From Sutterella sp. AM11-39 (GTDB lineage Bacteria; Pseudomonadota; Gammaproteobacteria; Burkholderiales; Burkholderiaceae_F), in the NCBI RefSeq assembly GCF_003472385.1, contig NZ_QRLV01000020.1, positions 1 to 9,704 on the forward strand: DNA of 9,704 nucleotides, read 5' to 3'. This document shows positions 1-6,546 of the stretch, piece by piece. Each line of letters begins with the position of its first letter. Within the stretch, counting starts at the first letter, position 1. Below the pieces are notes generated by a model. The model searched no databases. It was given only the letters and a program-made list of their open reading frames with translations, and was not told where the DNA came from. The position numbers and the translations under genes were made by a program.

Positions 1-14
1 CCGTGGGGAGGTAG

Positions 15-380
15 ATTCTCGGTGCGTTTACCCACACTTATGCACGAAGAGCCATTCTTTTGCTCGCTTCCGGTTTTGCTTTGTTCGCACTGCACCAACC
101 GCAGGAGGTACAGAGCAGTGCTTACCGATTGGCGTTATGCGTCCATTCCGGCGCTTTCGGTCTTGCCTGTTTGCTGCTTGCAGCCCACATTCCGATGGCG
201 TTTTTGTCAAGACAGTCACTTAAAGCCATGTTGAGTCTGGGCAAAGGCTTTTTGACAGAACAGGAAGCCATGAAGCATGCCGCCCTTTGGGTGAAAGGAG
301 ATTTGGAAATCGAGAGAAACGCCTTTGAAAGACAATCCGATCAAAATCAAACGATTTTGAGAGAAAAACGCTTGAATTGA
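15..380 (+). CDS. Formate dehydrogenase cytochrome b (gamma) subunit, C-terminal part; 5' end missing or broken
   Basis: This resembles the last third of the FdnI/FdoI family, the diheme membrane cytochrome b that passes electrons from formate dehydrogenase to quinone. Two hydrophobic segments are visible. The stretch around VHSGAFG followed by AAHIPMAF matches, from memory, the E. coli FdnI region around its two C-terminal heme histidines: the histidine codons at 144-146 and 186-188 lie 14 residues apart, the same spacing as the E. coli pair. A charged cytoplasmic tail follows, ending in a TGA at 378-380. The family usually has about 210 residues, so the N-terminal half and two other heme ligands must lie to the left or be lost. 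The frame has a TAG at 12-14, so it is open only from 15; a TTG at 60-62 is the first start-like codon and would give a 106-residue piece unlikely to bind heme properly. The gene may be frameshifted, truncated, or affected by a sequence error at the edge. Family call fairly sure, integrity unsure. Confidence 0.6.
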   Translation: MLGAFTHTYARRAILLLASGFALFALHQPQEVQSSAYRLALCVHSGAFGLACLLLAAHIPMAFLSRQSLKAMLSLGKGFLTEQEAMKHAALWVKGDLEIERNAFERQSDQNQTILREKRLN

Positions 381-390
381 TACTGCGGCA

Positions 391-415
391 AAACAGCCTC
401 CGGAGGAGGCTGTTT
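391..415. terminator. Hairpin between convergent genes, probable terminator
   Basis: A perfect 11-bp inverted repeat (AAACAGCCTCC at 391-401, its complement at 405-415) encloses a 3-base GGA loop. It sits between the stop of the rightward cytochrome b fragment (380) and the stop of the leftward ABM gene (437). Reading in either direction, the stem itself ends in three or four T residues but no long T-tract follows, so it is a compact, possibly bidirectional, intrinsic terminator of moderate quality. Confidence 0.65.
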
Positions 416-436
416 GAGTATCCGTATCAAATATTG

Positions 437-850
437 CTATGGCTTTATAAGCGCTTCCGGAACGAGAGCGTCGCAGTCAATGAGCTCCAACGACGTCACC
501 ATATGCAATGTTCCTTCCTTGTACTTCCTGAAGTGAGGCGTCTGGATATGATGTTGGTAAGCCTCTTGATTTGCATAGATTTCGAGAATGGCAAACCGCG
601 TGGGGTTCTTTTTTTCCTGCATGCTGTACAGGACGCGAACGCCGGGTTCACGCTTCATTGATTCACGCCCCACTTCGGCGGCAAATGCCTTGTATTGATC
701 AAGATATTCGGGCGCAACCGTGATTTTGGAGAGTCGCACAACGTTTTGTTCGTAGGGATTTGCTGCTGCAGTCGAGGGTGCCTCGGCGGCAAAGCCGGAA
801 AATGAGATAACAGCCATACACGTCGCTACCAATGAAAGAACTTTGATCAT
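437..850 (-). CDS. Exported ABM-fold (putative quinol monooxygenase family) protein
   Basis: The 137-residue product starts with a Sec-type signal peptide: Lys at residue 3, a hydrophobic core to about residue 20, and a likely cleavage around residues 22-24 (GFAAEA). The mature part from about residue 37 has the dimeric alpha-beta pattern of antibiotic biosynthesis monooxygenase (ABM) proteins: an initial strand (VVRLSKITV), a helix carrying REPGVRVL near 67-74, a strand with FAILEIYA at 86-93, and the AYQHHIQTPHFRKY helix at 98-110 typical of the family. Family members act on quinols or other oxygen-sensitive aromatics, but many have no known reaction. The start is supported by an AAGGA site about 7 bases upstream. 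It is the last gene of the leftward cluster, 48 bp after the flavoprotein. Export is unusual for the fold, so a periplasmic role next to the flavoprotein is inferred. Substrate unknown. Confidence 0.8.
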   Translation of the reverse strand: MIKVLSLVATCMAVISFSGFAAEAPSTAAANPYEQNVVRLSKITVAPEYLDQYKAFAAEVGRESMKREPGVRVLYSMQEKKNPTRFAILEIYANQEAYQHHIQTPHFRKYKEGTLHMVTSLELIDCDALVPEALIKP

Positions 851-898
851 TGCTAATCCTTGATTATGGTTGAGGTTTAACCGCAGACGGTACTGCCC

Positions 899-2419
899 TC
901 ATGCACCCGCTGCGGCAATCGGTCCGACAATCAATCCGCTGGCAATCACATCGCACAAGCGGGTCGAAATGGAACCGCACGTTGCGCCAATGGCATAAAG
1001 ACCGGGGATCGGCGTATCGTCGGCGGCCCTCAATACCTGAAAGTTTGGATTGACTTCCAATCCGCCTTCCGTTTTGAAACGAACCGGCCAACTCGGCGTT
1101 GACACATAAAAAGGTCCTTTAAGAGCACGGAATAGCTTGTCTTTACGTCCGAATTCCGTGTCCCCTTTTCCCGCTGCGGCATCATCTGCAATTCTCTGCA
1201 GCGTCCTTTGCAGCCCCTTGGGATCAACACCGGCTTTTGTAGCTGCTTCTTCGATGGTCTGCCCTTTGAAAAGGGCCTTTGCCGACAATAAATCGGCGTA
1301 GCGCCAACGTTCCTTGTTCGGTCCCGTCACCGTGGCTTCGTCCAAGACAACGTAGGCGCCGTCAATGTTTTGCCTAAAGCAGGCCAGTGCACAGCCTGCG
1401 TAGCGGCTTTCGTGCTCATTGCAAAATCGTCTGCCGAATTTGTCGACTAGGTAAGCCGTATCCGTATCAAAAAGAATCCACGACGGACTTCGGTCACCCG
1501 GTTTGGGGGCCGCAAAGAGTTTTGGCATGGACTCCATGTCTTCGATGGCGCCACCGACAAGTCTTCCCAGTGTGATGCCGTCGCCGTCGTGACCCGGCGG
1601 AACGCCTTCGCCGATAGCCGTGAATCCTTTGGAAATATTGGCCCACACACGTTTATATCGGCGCATCATTTGCCGGTTGTCCGAAAAACCGCCAGTGGCA
1701 AGCACCACGGATCGAGCACGGATAAATTGTGTTTTGCCATCCCGCACAAATCGAACGCCAGTGACGCGATTTTGACCTTTATCTTCGGTTTGTGTTTCAA
1801 GTCCTGTCACTGCGCTATCGAGCAAGACGGAGACACCGCGCTTTTGAAGTTCATCGAGCATGGCCTGCGCAAATTTCGGCATGGATCCCGGCTTGGACGG
1901 TAACAAAAAAGGCTGCTGCGGATTGATCGGCAAAAAATCAATGCCGTATGACATGACGAAGGCCGCTACTGCAGGAGACATTTCTGCTGAACGCCGCAAA
2001 ACGTTCGGATCATGTTTGGCTATGCCCGAGTAAATCGGCGAGTTGGGCATGTTGTCGCGCACTTTTGACAGAGGTTCATCCGTGTGTCCCTCCTCGATCA
2101 GTTGCCAATACGAGTCAAGATCCGCTTTCCCTTTGAAGCCCTGCGCCTTATGGACTTCCGAATAGGCCGACGCGATGACGCCGGCCGATAATACGCCGTC
2201 GCCGCCGCAATAGCTTCGCTTTTCCAGAACCACGACTTTGGCTCCGGCACGTGAGGCCATCACAGCGGCAGTCAAACCCGCAAAACCGCCTCCGACGATC
2301 ACAACATCGGTCGACATGTCGGCTTTCGGTTTGTCAGCCATATCTGCTGGCGAGGCCAACGCAACGCTCGACAAGGTCCCAAACGCCAAGGTGGACTGTA
2401 AAAGCTGCCTCCTTTTCAT
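899..2419 (-). CDS. Exported FAD-dependent oxidoreductase, fumarate reductase/flavocytochrome c flavoprotein superfamily
   Basis: This 506-residue protein opens with MKRRQLLQST and a hydrophobic stretch ending near ALASPA (residues 20-25), a signal peptide with twin arginines that could use Tat. The FAD-binding GGGFAG motif is at 43-48, the ribose-binding Glu at 66 (VLEK), and ATGGF at 241-245. The capping domain lies between, and the usual C-terminal FAD segment (GLYAIGA) is at 473-479. Compared with Shewanella fumarate reductase, the active-site Arg acid is kept (R331 in GRRFCNE) and an Arg equivalent to the last substrate-binding Arg is present (R487). The two substrate histidines appear replaced: SMPKLF near 297-302 where QAHPT is expected, and FKTEGG at 448-453 where HHTMGG is expected. 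It is therefore probably not a fumarate reductase; another enoate-like or enone substrate is more likely. No CxxCH heme domain is present, so electrons must come from a separate cytochrome. An AGGAGA site precedes the ATG. It lies third in the cluster, 33 bp after the YciI gene. Confidence 0.88.
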   Translation of the reverse strand: MKRRQLLQSTLAFGTLSSVALASPADMADKPKADMSTDVVIVGGGFAGLTAAVMASRAGAKVVVLEKRSYCGGDGVLSAGVIASAYSEVHKAQGFKGKADLDSYWQLIEEGHTDEPLSKVRDNMPNSPIYSGIAKHDPNVLRRSAEMSPAVAAFVMSYGIDFLPINPQQPFLLPSKPGSMPKFAQAMLDELQKRGVSVLLDSAVTGLETQTEDKGQNRVTGVRFVRDGKTQFIRARSVVLATGGFSDNRQMMRRYKRVWANISKGFTAIGEGVPPGHDGDGITLGRLVGGAIEDMESMPKLFAAPKPGDRSPSWILFDTDTAYLVDKFGRRFCNEHESRYAGCALACFRQNIDGAYVVLDEATVTGPNKERWRYADLLSAKALFKGQTIEEAATKAGVDPKGLQRTLQRIADDAAAGKGDTEFGRKDKLFRALKGPFYVSTPSWPVRFKTEGGLEVNPNFQVLRAADDTPIPGLYAIGATCGSISTRLCDVIASGLIVGPIAAAGA

Positions 2420-2452
2420 GATGAGTCTCCTGTTGCTGGCATGAATCCTTAG

Positions 2453-2731
2453 TTAGTCCGCTAGTTTCGTCACTGCGCGGGCCACACGAAATTCAAGTGT
2501 CTCCCAGGTTGCGCAGTTTCCTTTTTTCAGGGGATCGGCTTGCAAAAGCAAATTCAGCGAGTCAATCGATTCGCTTTGAGCAATCAGCATTCCTCCCTCG
2601 CCATGAACGTAGGCGCCGAAAAGAAGAAAGTCACCGTTTTCAAAATGACGGTTCAGATATTCCAGATGTGCCGGCAGATACGGTTTTGCCGCCTCACGAT
2701 CGGTAATACGCACGTCGACCAGAAATTTCAT
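2453..2731 (-). CDS. YciI-like family protein
   Basis: A 92-residue cytoplasmic protein of the YCII family, small ferredoxin-like-fold proteins with a proposed His-Asp active pair but poorly defined reactions. The pattern fits: a first strand (FLVDVRITD), a helix with PAHLEYL containing the conserved His at 22, then GDFLLFGAYV with Asp at 34, a central strand (GGMLIAQSES) and the ADPL motif at 65-68 that usually reads DPF in the family. Length is normal. The start is supported by a GGGGAG site about 6 bases upstream. It sits 15 bp after the quinone reductase and 33 bp before the flavoprotein, so it is almost certainly co-transcribed. Some relatives are linked to dehalogenation or aromatic breakdown, others have no known job; no specific function is claimed here. 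Confidence 0.85.
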   Translation of the reverse strand: MKFLVDVRITDREAAKPYLPAHLEYLNRHFENGDFLLFGAYVHGEGGMLIAQSESIDSLNLLLQADPLKKGNCATWETLEFRVARAVTKLAD

Positions 2732-2746
2732 TGCTATCTCCCCAAT

Positions 2747-3316
2747 CTAGTTTTCAGCGCAGGCTTTAATTTCATCGAGAAGCCGCGCGGCATGTTCTTC
2801 GGCTTGCTTGAGGATTCGTTCGCGGTCGGCCTCAGTGTGGACGCCGGGAATAAAAATCATGCCGTTTGACCACACGGGAGCCAATGTCTTCATGCCGCAC
2901 AAGTAAGCAGTCTGCAAAAGCGGCGGAAGGAATGCCTCCACCGGCCAGTTCATTGCACGTCCCTTTGCATACTCCTGAGCCGCCGCACCGGTCGTAAACG
3001 ACAAAAGAAGCTTTTTGCCGTGTAAAGCTGTTCCTCCGGCGCCGTGGGCAAAACCGCGCGTCAGCACATCATCGATCCATTTCTTGAGAATCGCCGGAAC
3101 CGAGTACCAATAAAACGGAAAATGCCACACGATCACATCGGCGCGCCGTAAAGCCTCTTGTTCCGCAGTCACATCGAAACCGTTGGGACCGCACAACTGC
3201 GCCAACGTTCTGATTTGCATCTCGCAACGGGATGATTCAAGCGCATTGAGCACGGCTTTGCCGGCAACGGAGGCTTCAGGATTCGGATGGCCGTTGATGA
3301 CGAGAATTTTTTGCAT
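2747..3316 (-). CDS. NAD(P)H:quinone oxidoreductase, flavodoxin-2 fold (KefF/MdaB/NQO1-like)
   Basis: The 189-residue product matches flavin-dependent NAD(P)H quinone reductases of the flavodoxin-2 family, which reduce quinones or related electrophiles by two electrons in the cytoplasm. Visible features are the first strand and phosphate loop (ILVINGHPNPEAS, 4-16), the ADVIVWHFPFYWYSVPAILKK block at 59-79 with its P-x-YWYS-x-PA signature, WIDDVLTRGFAHG (80-92), and the LSFTTGA segment (105-111) expected to contact flavin. I chose the ATG at 3316 because a GGAG lies about 6 bases upstream and the family fold begins immediately; an in-frame ATG at 3382 would add 22 residues that resemble nothing in the family and would run through the leader. 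It is the first gene of the leftward cluster, divergent from the AraC regulator. It could protect against quinones or feed the pathway of its neighbours; the true substrate is unknown. Confidence 0.88.
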   Translation of the reverse strand: MQKILVINGHPNPEASVAGKAVLNALESSRCEMQIRTLAQLCGPNGFDVTAEQEALRRADVIVWHFPFYWYSVPAILKKWIDDVLTRGFAHGAGGTALHGKKLLLSFTTGAAAQEYAKGRAMNWPVEAFLPPLLQTAYLCGMKTLAPVWSNGMIFIPGVHTEADRERILKQAEEHAARLLDEIKACAEN

Positions 3317-3385
3317 GATTGCTCCATTCTTTCGAAATATCAGACCGGACGTATTGAACTGCCTTTTACATTTTTCAATCATCGG

Positions 3386-3414
3386 CGATATTTTTCATGG
3401 TCCATCATGTCAAA
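3386..3414 (-). promoter_or_regulatory. Possible promoter of the quinone reductase-YciI-flavoprotein-ABM operon
   Basis: Read leftward, a perfect TTGACA (plus-strand 3409-3414) is followed after 17 bases by TATCGC (3386-3391), which matches only the first half of a -10 box. Transcription would start near 3379, leaving a leader of about 60 bases before the ATG at 3316. A strong -35 with a poor -10 would suit a promoter needing an activator, and the divergent AraC-type gene is the obvious candidate, but no operator repeat is clear enough to name. Confidence 0.4.
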
Positions 3415-3462
3415 TCTTTGCTTTTTTCTATCTATTTCAGACGAGATGAATTTCCGCTTTCC

Positions 3463-3468
3463 TATAAT
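3463..3468 (+). promoter_or_regulatory. -10 box for the AraC-family regulator gene
   Basis: A perfect TATAAT lies 38 bases before the regulator's ATG. No good -35 hexamer is found at 16-18 bp upstream, nor is there an extended TG, so the promoter may be weak or depend on a bound protein. The predicted start near 3475 would leave about 30 bases of leader containing the AAGAGA ribosome site. Confidence 0.4.
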
Positions 3469-3506
3469 GGGATGTCTTCAGTCTCAGTTCTTCGCAAGAG
3501 ACCCTT

Positions 3507-4409
3507 ATGTTCGACGCTTTGCTCGAGTCCGCAGCTCAAATCATTGTCCGACATGTACCGCATCACGGCGTATTTCCCACATTGGTTCCCGGACTGACGC
3601 TCTATCGCATTGAATCCAATGCATTTATCGAACGCACGGCAGGTGAAATCATGACGACCTTTATCGTGCGCGGTCGCAAAACCACTGCGATCGGCGGGAA
3701 GATGCTGGAGTACGGTGCCGGAGAAAGTCTGGTGTGCGGAATTGCCTCGCCGAGTGAATTTCACACGCTCGATGCTTCGCGAGACAATCCCTTCCTTGCG
3801 CTTTCCGTGTCGCTCGATGCGTCGATTTTGATGGAATATGCCGATGCTTTGTCCGATCGGCATCATTCCGGAGAATTTTCAGAAATGCCCGGCGGTGTAT
3901 TCGTCATTCGTCCGGACGAGGATTTGCGTGACGTGTTCCTGCGACTGCTGAAAATATTGGACCGTCCCAAACTGATTGCGGTGTGTGCACCGTTGATACT
4001 AAGAGAACTGCATGCTCTGCTTCTGGATTCATCCTGCGGAGCAGAACTCAGAGCACTTGCGAGTGCCGGATCCGAAGGCCATGCCGTTCTAAAAACCGTC
4101 AGTTGGATCCGGCGTAACTATGCGACAGATTGTTCGGTGGAGGAGCTGGCAAGGAAAACCAACATGTCAAATGCAACGTTCCACCGTAAATTCCGACAAG
4201 TCACCGGATTTTCGCCCGTCCAGTTTCGCAAGCGCGTCCGGCTGTTTGAAGCCCGCCGTCTATTAGTCGCTCGAGAAACAAACGTCACCTCGGCGGCTTT
4301 TGCCGTCGGCTACGAAAGCCTGGCTCAGTTCGTTCGGGACTATAAGGAACTTTTCGGCTTGCCTCCGCTGCGTGACATCAAGCAGCTTCACAACGCCTCA
4401 GACGATTGA
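3507..4409 (+). CDS. AraC-family transcriptional regulator (AraC N-terminal type, YqhC-like layout)
   Basis: A 300-residue DNA-binding regulator. Residues 30-180 resemble the N-terminal ligand domain of the YqhC-type AraC group: LTLYRIESN, then the strand-rich VRGRKTTAIGGK and EYGAGESLVC segments. The C-terminal 100 residues are a standard AraC pair of helix-turn-helix units: first unit CSVEELARKTNMSNATFHRKF at 209-229, linker GFSPVQFRKRVRLFEARRLL, second unit NVTSAAFAVGYESLAQFVRDYKELFG at 259-284. The ATG is preceded by AAGAGA. It is divergent from the quinone reductase operon with a 190-bp shared spacer, the usual arrangement for a regulator and its target, so it probably activates that operon in response to a small molecule; relatives such as YqhC respond to reactive aldehydes, which would fit a quinone reductase target. 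The effector is inferred, not shown. No strong terminator follows. Confidence 0.9.
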   Translation: MFDALLESAAQIIVRHVPHHGVFPTLVPGLTLYRIESNAFIERTAGEIMTTFIVRGRKTTAIGGKMLEYGAGESLVCGIASPSEFHTLDASRDNPFLALSVSLDASILMEYADALSDRHHSGEFSEMPGGVFVIRPDEDLRDVFLRLLKILDRPKLIAVCAPLILRELHALLLDSSCGAELRALASAGSEGHAVLKTVSWIRRNYATDCSVEELARKTNMSNATFHRKFRQVTGFSPVQFRKRVRLFEARRLLVARETNVTSAAFAVGYESLAQFVRDYKELFGLPPLRDIKQLHNASDD

Positions 4410-4522
4410 GCAGTTGACCGGAAATTAATAGGACAACAAGGTTTCCCGGATCGCATCCCGAACAATCTCCAAACCGCTCTTTGCTCCGAGGAGTTTGCGC
4501 CGAATACCGGGCAAGTCCTTCC

Positions 4523-5464
4523 TCAGCGGCAAGCCTTCATCAGCTCAGCAATCTGAACAATATCCGAGGGCAACGTTCTGCAGCAGCCACCCAGACAAAC
4601 GGCTCCCATAGCTTTCCATTTGGACACGAAGTCCGCCCAGCCCGGCCCCGAGACCGGATGATGCCAGGTCTTTGTCGTCGGATCATACGTTTCGCCCGAA
4701 TTGGGATAAACGATCATTGGCTTGTCTGTGACGGACGAAATGCGCTGCAATGCGTCAGCCACCATTTCACGCTTGACGCAGTTGACGCCGACGGCGTCAA
4801 CCAACGGATGCTTGCCGCACACTTCGGCAACCTCTTCGATCGGCGTTCCGTCAGCGATATGACCGCTGTCCTTCAATGTAAAGGTTACCCAGGCAGTCAT
4901 GTCGAGCTCTTCCATCATCGAGAGAATGACCCTGACCTCGTCGAGCCTTGCCTGCGTCTCAACGGCGAAAAAATCCGCTCCGGCTTCTGTCAGAGCCTTC
5001 ATGCGCAATTGGTGAAAGGTACGGTATTGACCGTCCGAAAGGTGATAGTCGCCCGTATATTCGGCACCGTTGGCAAGATAAGCACCATAAGGGCCGACGG
5101 CACCCGCGATCAAAAGAGTTTTCGGCTCTCGTTCCGGATGACGAATCAAAAAATCATCGCGAGCTTCACGAGCCAGCGTCACAGATTGAGCGATAAGCCC
5201 ATATGCTTTCTGAGAGTCAATTCCGCGCTCTTTGAATCCAGCCTCGGTCGCTTGGTAGCTTGCGGTAATGGCAACGTTGGCTCCCGCTTCGAAATAATCA
5301 GCGTGCACCTGTCGAATCTTGTCCGGTTCTTCAATGAGTACGCGCGCACTCCAGAGCTTGTCGTTGAGGTCACAACCTGCCTTTTCAAGTGCTGTGGACA
5401 TGGCGCCGTCAATCACGACGGAACCGCTCTGACGGATTAAATCGGCTAAAAGGTGCTGCGCCAT
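4523..5464 (-). CDS. mmuM: Homocysteine S-methyltransferase, zinc-dependent
   Basis: The 313-residue protein transfers a methyl group, typically from S-methylmethionine or S-adenosylmethionine, to homocysteine to make methionine in the cytoplasm. It has the TIM-barrel family features: IDGAMSTALEKAG near 18-30, ITASYQA at 66-72 with the family's T-x-SYQA signature, GAVGPYGAYLANGAEY at 121-136, and all three zinc cysteines, C229 in GVNC and C294/C295 in GGCC. Length is close to E. coli MmuM (310). The ATG at 5464 is chosen because a GGAGGAAA lies about 5 bases upstream; the longer frame from 5506 adds 14 residues that overlap this ribosome site. It is divergent from an amino-acid-binding protein gene across 269 bp, which suggests import of the methyl donor or of methionine. 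No S-methylmethionine permease is visible in the window. Confidence 0.93.
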   Translation of the reverse strand: MAQHLLADLIRQSGSVVIDGAMSTALEKAGCDLNDKLWSARVLIEEPDKIRQVHADYFEAGANVAITASYQATEAGFKERGIDSQKAYGLIAQSVTLAREARDDFLIRHPEREPKTLLIAGAVGPYGAYLANGAEYTGDYHLSDGQYRTFHQLRMKALTEAGADFFAVETQARLDEVRVILSMMEELDMTAWVTFTLKDSGHIADGTPIEEVAEVCGKHPLVDAVGVNCVKREMVADALQRISSVTDKPMIVYPNSGETYDPTTKTWHHPVSGPGWADFVSKWKAMGAVCLGGCCRTLPSDIVQIAELMKACR

Positions 5465-5733
5465 TTGGTTTCCTCCCGGGTTGCGTTGTGGCAAAGAGCT
5501 TAACAAAAATACAAATCACCGGAAGTGGTTTCTCGGTTGATACGACTGCGAAGACTTGTGTTGTGCCAACGCTTTGGCGCCGATTGCTTTTGTCGGCTGA
5601 TTTGAGGCAAATCGCAATACCTACACGGGAGTTTGTCCGGTGGTTGGCTTCATCAACCCAAATGACCTTAAAATTTAAAGCTTATTACCGCAATCCGGCG
5701 GTATGGATCGACACCGGCTTCCTGAAACCAATA
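5465..5733. other. Shared upstream spacer between mmuM and the binding-protein gene
   Basis: This 269-bp spacer has no convincing gene. It should carry promoters for both flanking genes. The rightward side has an AT-rich block (TTAAAATTTAAAG around 5668-5680) that could hold a -10 box (TAAAAT) with a poor TTGGCT -35 at 19-bp spacing. A small perfect inverted repeat, GCCAA/TTGGC with a 4-base loop, is at 5565-5578. I see no SAM or SAH riboswitch fold and no clear Met-regulator box. Confidence 0.4.
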
Positions 5734-6513
5734 ATGCAGAAAAGAACCTTTTTATCCGTCGTGACGGCCGCAGTTGCGCTGTCTGTAGTTCCTGCCTGGG
5801 CAAACCAACATCCTAAGCGCACGCTGATTGTCGGCATGGACGCGACTTATCCGCCTTTTGGTTCTCAGGATTCCGAGACGCGCCAGTATGTGGGCTACGA
5901 CGTTGACATCATTCGTGCGATCGGCAAGGCCGAAGGCTTTGACGTGGAATTGAGGAACCTCGCCTTTGACGGTCTGATACCTGCCTTGAAGACCGGCAAC
6001 ATCGACATTGCCATCAACGACATCACGATTACGCCCGAGCGTGCAAAAAGCGTCGATTTCTCCAACCGCTACTACATTGCCGGGCTAGGCATTGTCGTCA
6101 ATGCCGACAATACGACGATCACCAAGGCCGAAGACCTCGAAGGCAAGCGTTTGGCTGTATCGATCGGTTCGACCGGCGAAGCCGCTGCCCGCAAGGTCAA
6201 AAACGCCGAGGTTCGAGTCTTCAACCAGCTCACAGAGTGCTATCTGGAACTTCGCAACCGCGGAGTGGACGCCGTGCTCAACGACATCCCGACCAACGAC
6301 TACTACGTTGTCACCGCAGGCCGCGGCAAGGTGAAAGCGTTGCCGGTGGCTCTGACCCGTGAAGACCTGGGCATTGCCGTCAAGAAGGGCAACAAGGAAC
6401 TTCTCAAGCGCATCAACCGCGGTCTAGCCACCATCAAGCAAAACGGTGAGTTTGCGAAAATCTTTGAGAAGTGGTTCGGCCGTCAACCTGAAGCTGAGCT
6501 GCTCAGTGACTGA
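5734..6513 (+). CDS. Periplasmic amino-acid-binding protein of an ABC transporter (SBP family 3)
   Basis: The 259-residue product begins with a clear Sec signal peptide, MQKRTFLSVV then a hydrophobic core, with likely cleavage after AWA (residue 23). The mature domain shows the family 3 solute-binding signature: ATYPPFG at 37-43, GYDVDIIRAIGK at 54-65, FDGLIPALKTGNIDIAI at 78-94, the TPERAKSVDFSNRYY stretch at 100-114 with the Arg that usually clamps the ligand carboxylate, the SIGSTGE hinge-side loop at 143-149 and DAVLND at 179-184. It would capture a polar or other amino acid in the periplasm. Translation is placed at the ATG before MQKR because the signal peptide starts there; no good Shine-Dalgarno is seen. 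The frame is open upstream to 5389, but that overlaps mmuM. No permease or ATPase gene is adjacent, so it is an orphan binding protein. Divergence from mmuM hints at methionine or S-methylmethionine as ligand, an inference only. Confidence 0.92.
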   Translation: MQKRTFLSVVTAAVALSVVPAWANQHPKRTLIVGMDATYPPFGSQDSETRQYVGYDVDIIRAIGKAEGFDVELRNLAFDGLIPALKTGNIDIAINDITITPERAKSVDFSNRYYIAGLGIVVNADNTTITKAEDLEGKRLAVSIGSTGEAAARKVKNAEVRVFNQLTECYLELRNRGVDAVLNDIPTNDYYVVTAGRGKVKALPVALTREDLGIAVKKGNKELLKRINRGLATIKQNGEFAKIFEKWFGRQPEAELLSD

Positions 6514-6528
6514 GTTCACAACGGCTGA

Positions 6529-6540
6529 TTCGTTAACGAA
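6529..6540. repeat. 12-bp perfect palindrome between convergent genes
   Basis: TTCGTTAACGAA is a perfect 12-bp palindrome lying between the stops of the binding-protein gene (6513) and the Cys-rich protein gene (6557). With no unpaired loop it makes a poor terminator; it could be a protein-binding site or chance. Confidence 0.3.
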
Positions 6541-6546
6541 ATAAAC

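Noticed and set aside
377..661. Small rightward frame overlapping the terminator and ABM gene
   Set aside because: It runs through the hairpin at 391-415 and is antisense to a well-supported gene with a signal peptide; no domain is seen.
3317..3382. N-terminal 22-residue extension of the quinone reductase
   Set aside because: The extension is not family-like, and the ATG at 3316 has a good GGAG site and starts exactly at the flavodoxin fold.
4481..5440. Long rightward open frame of 319 codons opposite mmuM
   Set aside because: It is fully antisense to mmuM, which has all three zinc cysteines and normal length. The rightward translation has no recognisable domain and an unstructured, Arg/His-rich composition.
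5465..5506. Longer start for mmuM at 5506
   Set aside because: The extra 14 residues are encoded by the ribosome-binding region itself (GGAGGAAA); the ATG at 5464 gives the normal family length.
5389..5733. Longer start for the amino-acid-binding protein
   Set aside because: The upstream 115 codons overlap mmuM and its leader, and would place the signal peptide inside the protein.
5465..5733. SAM or SAH riboswitch upstream of mmuM
   Set aside because: No conserved core sequence or multi-stem junction could be traced; only one small 5-bp stem is visible.
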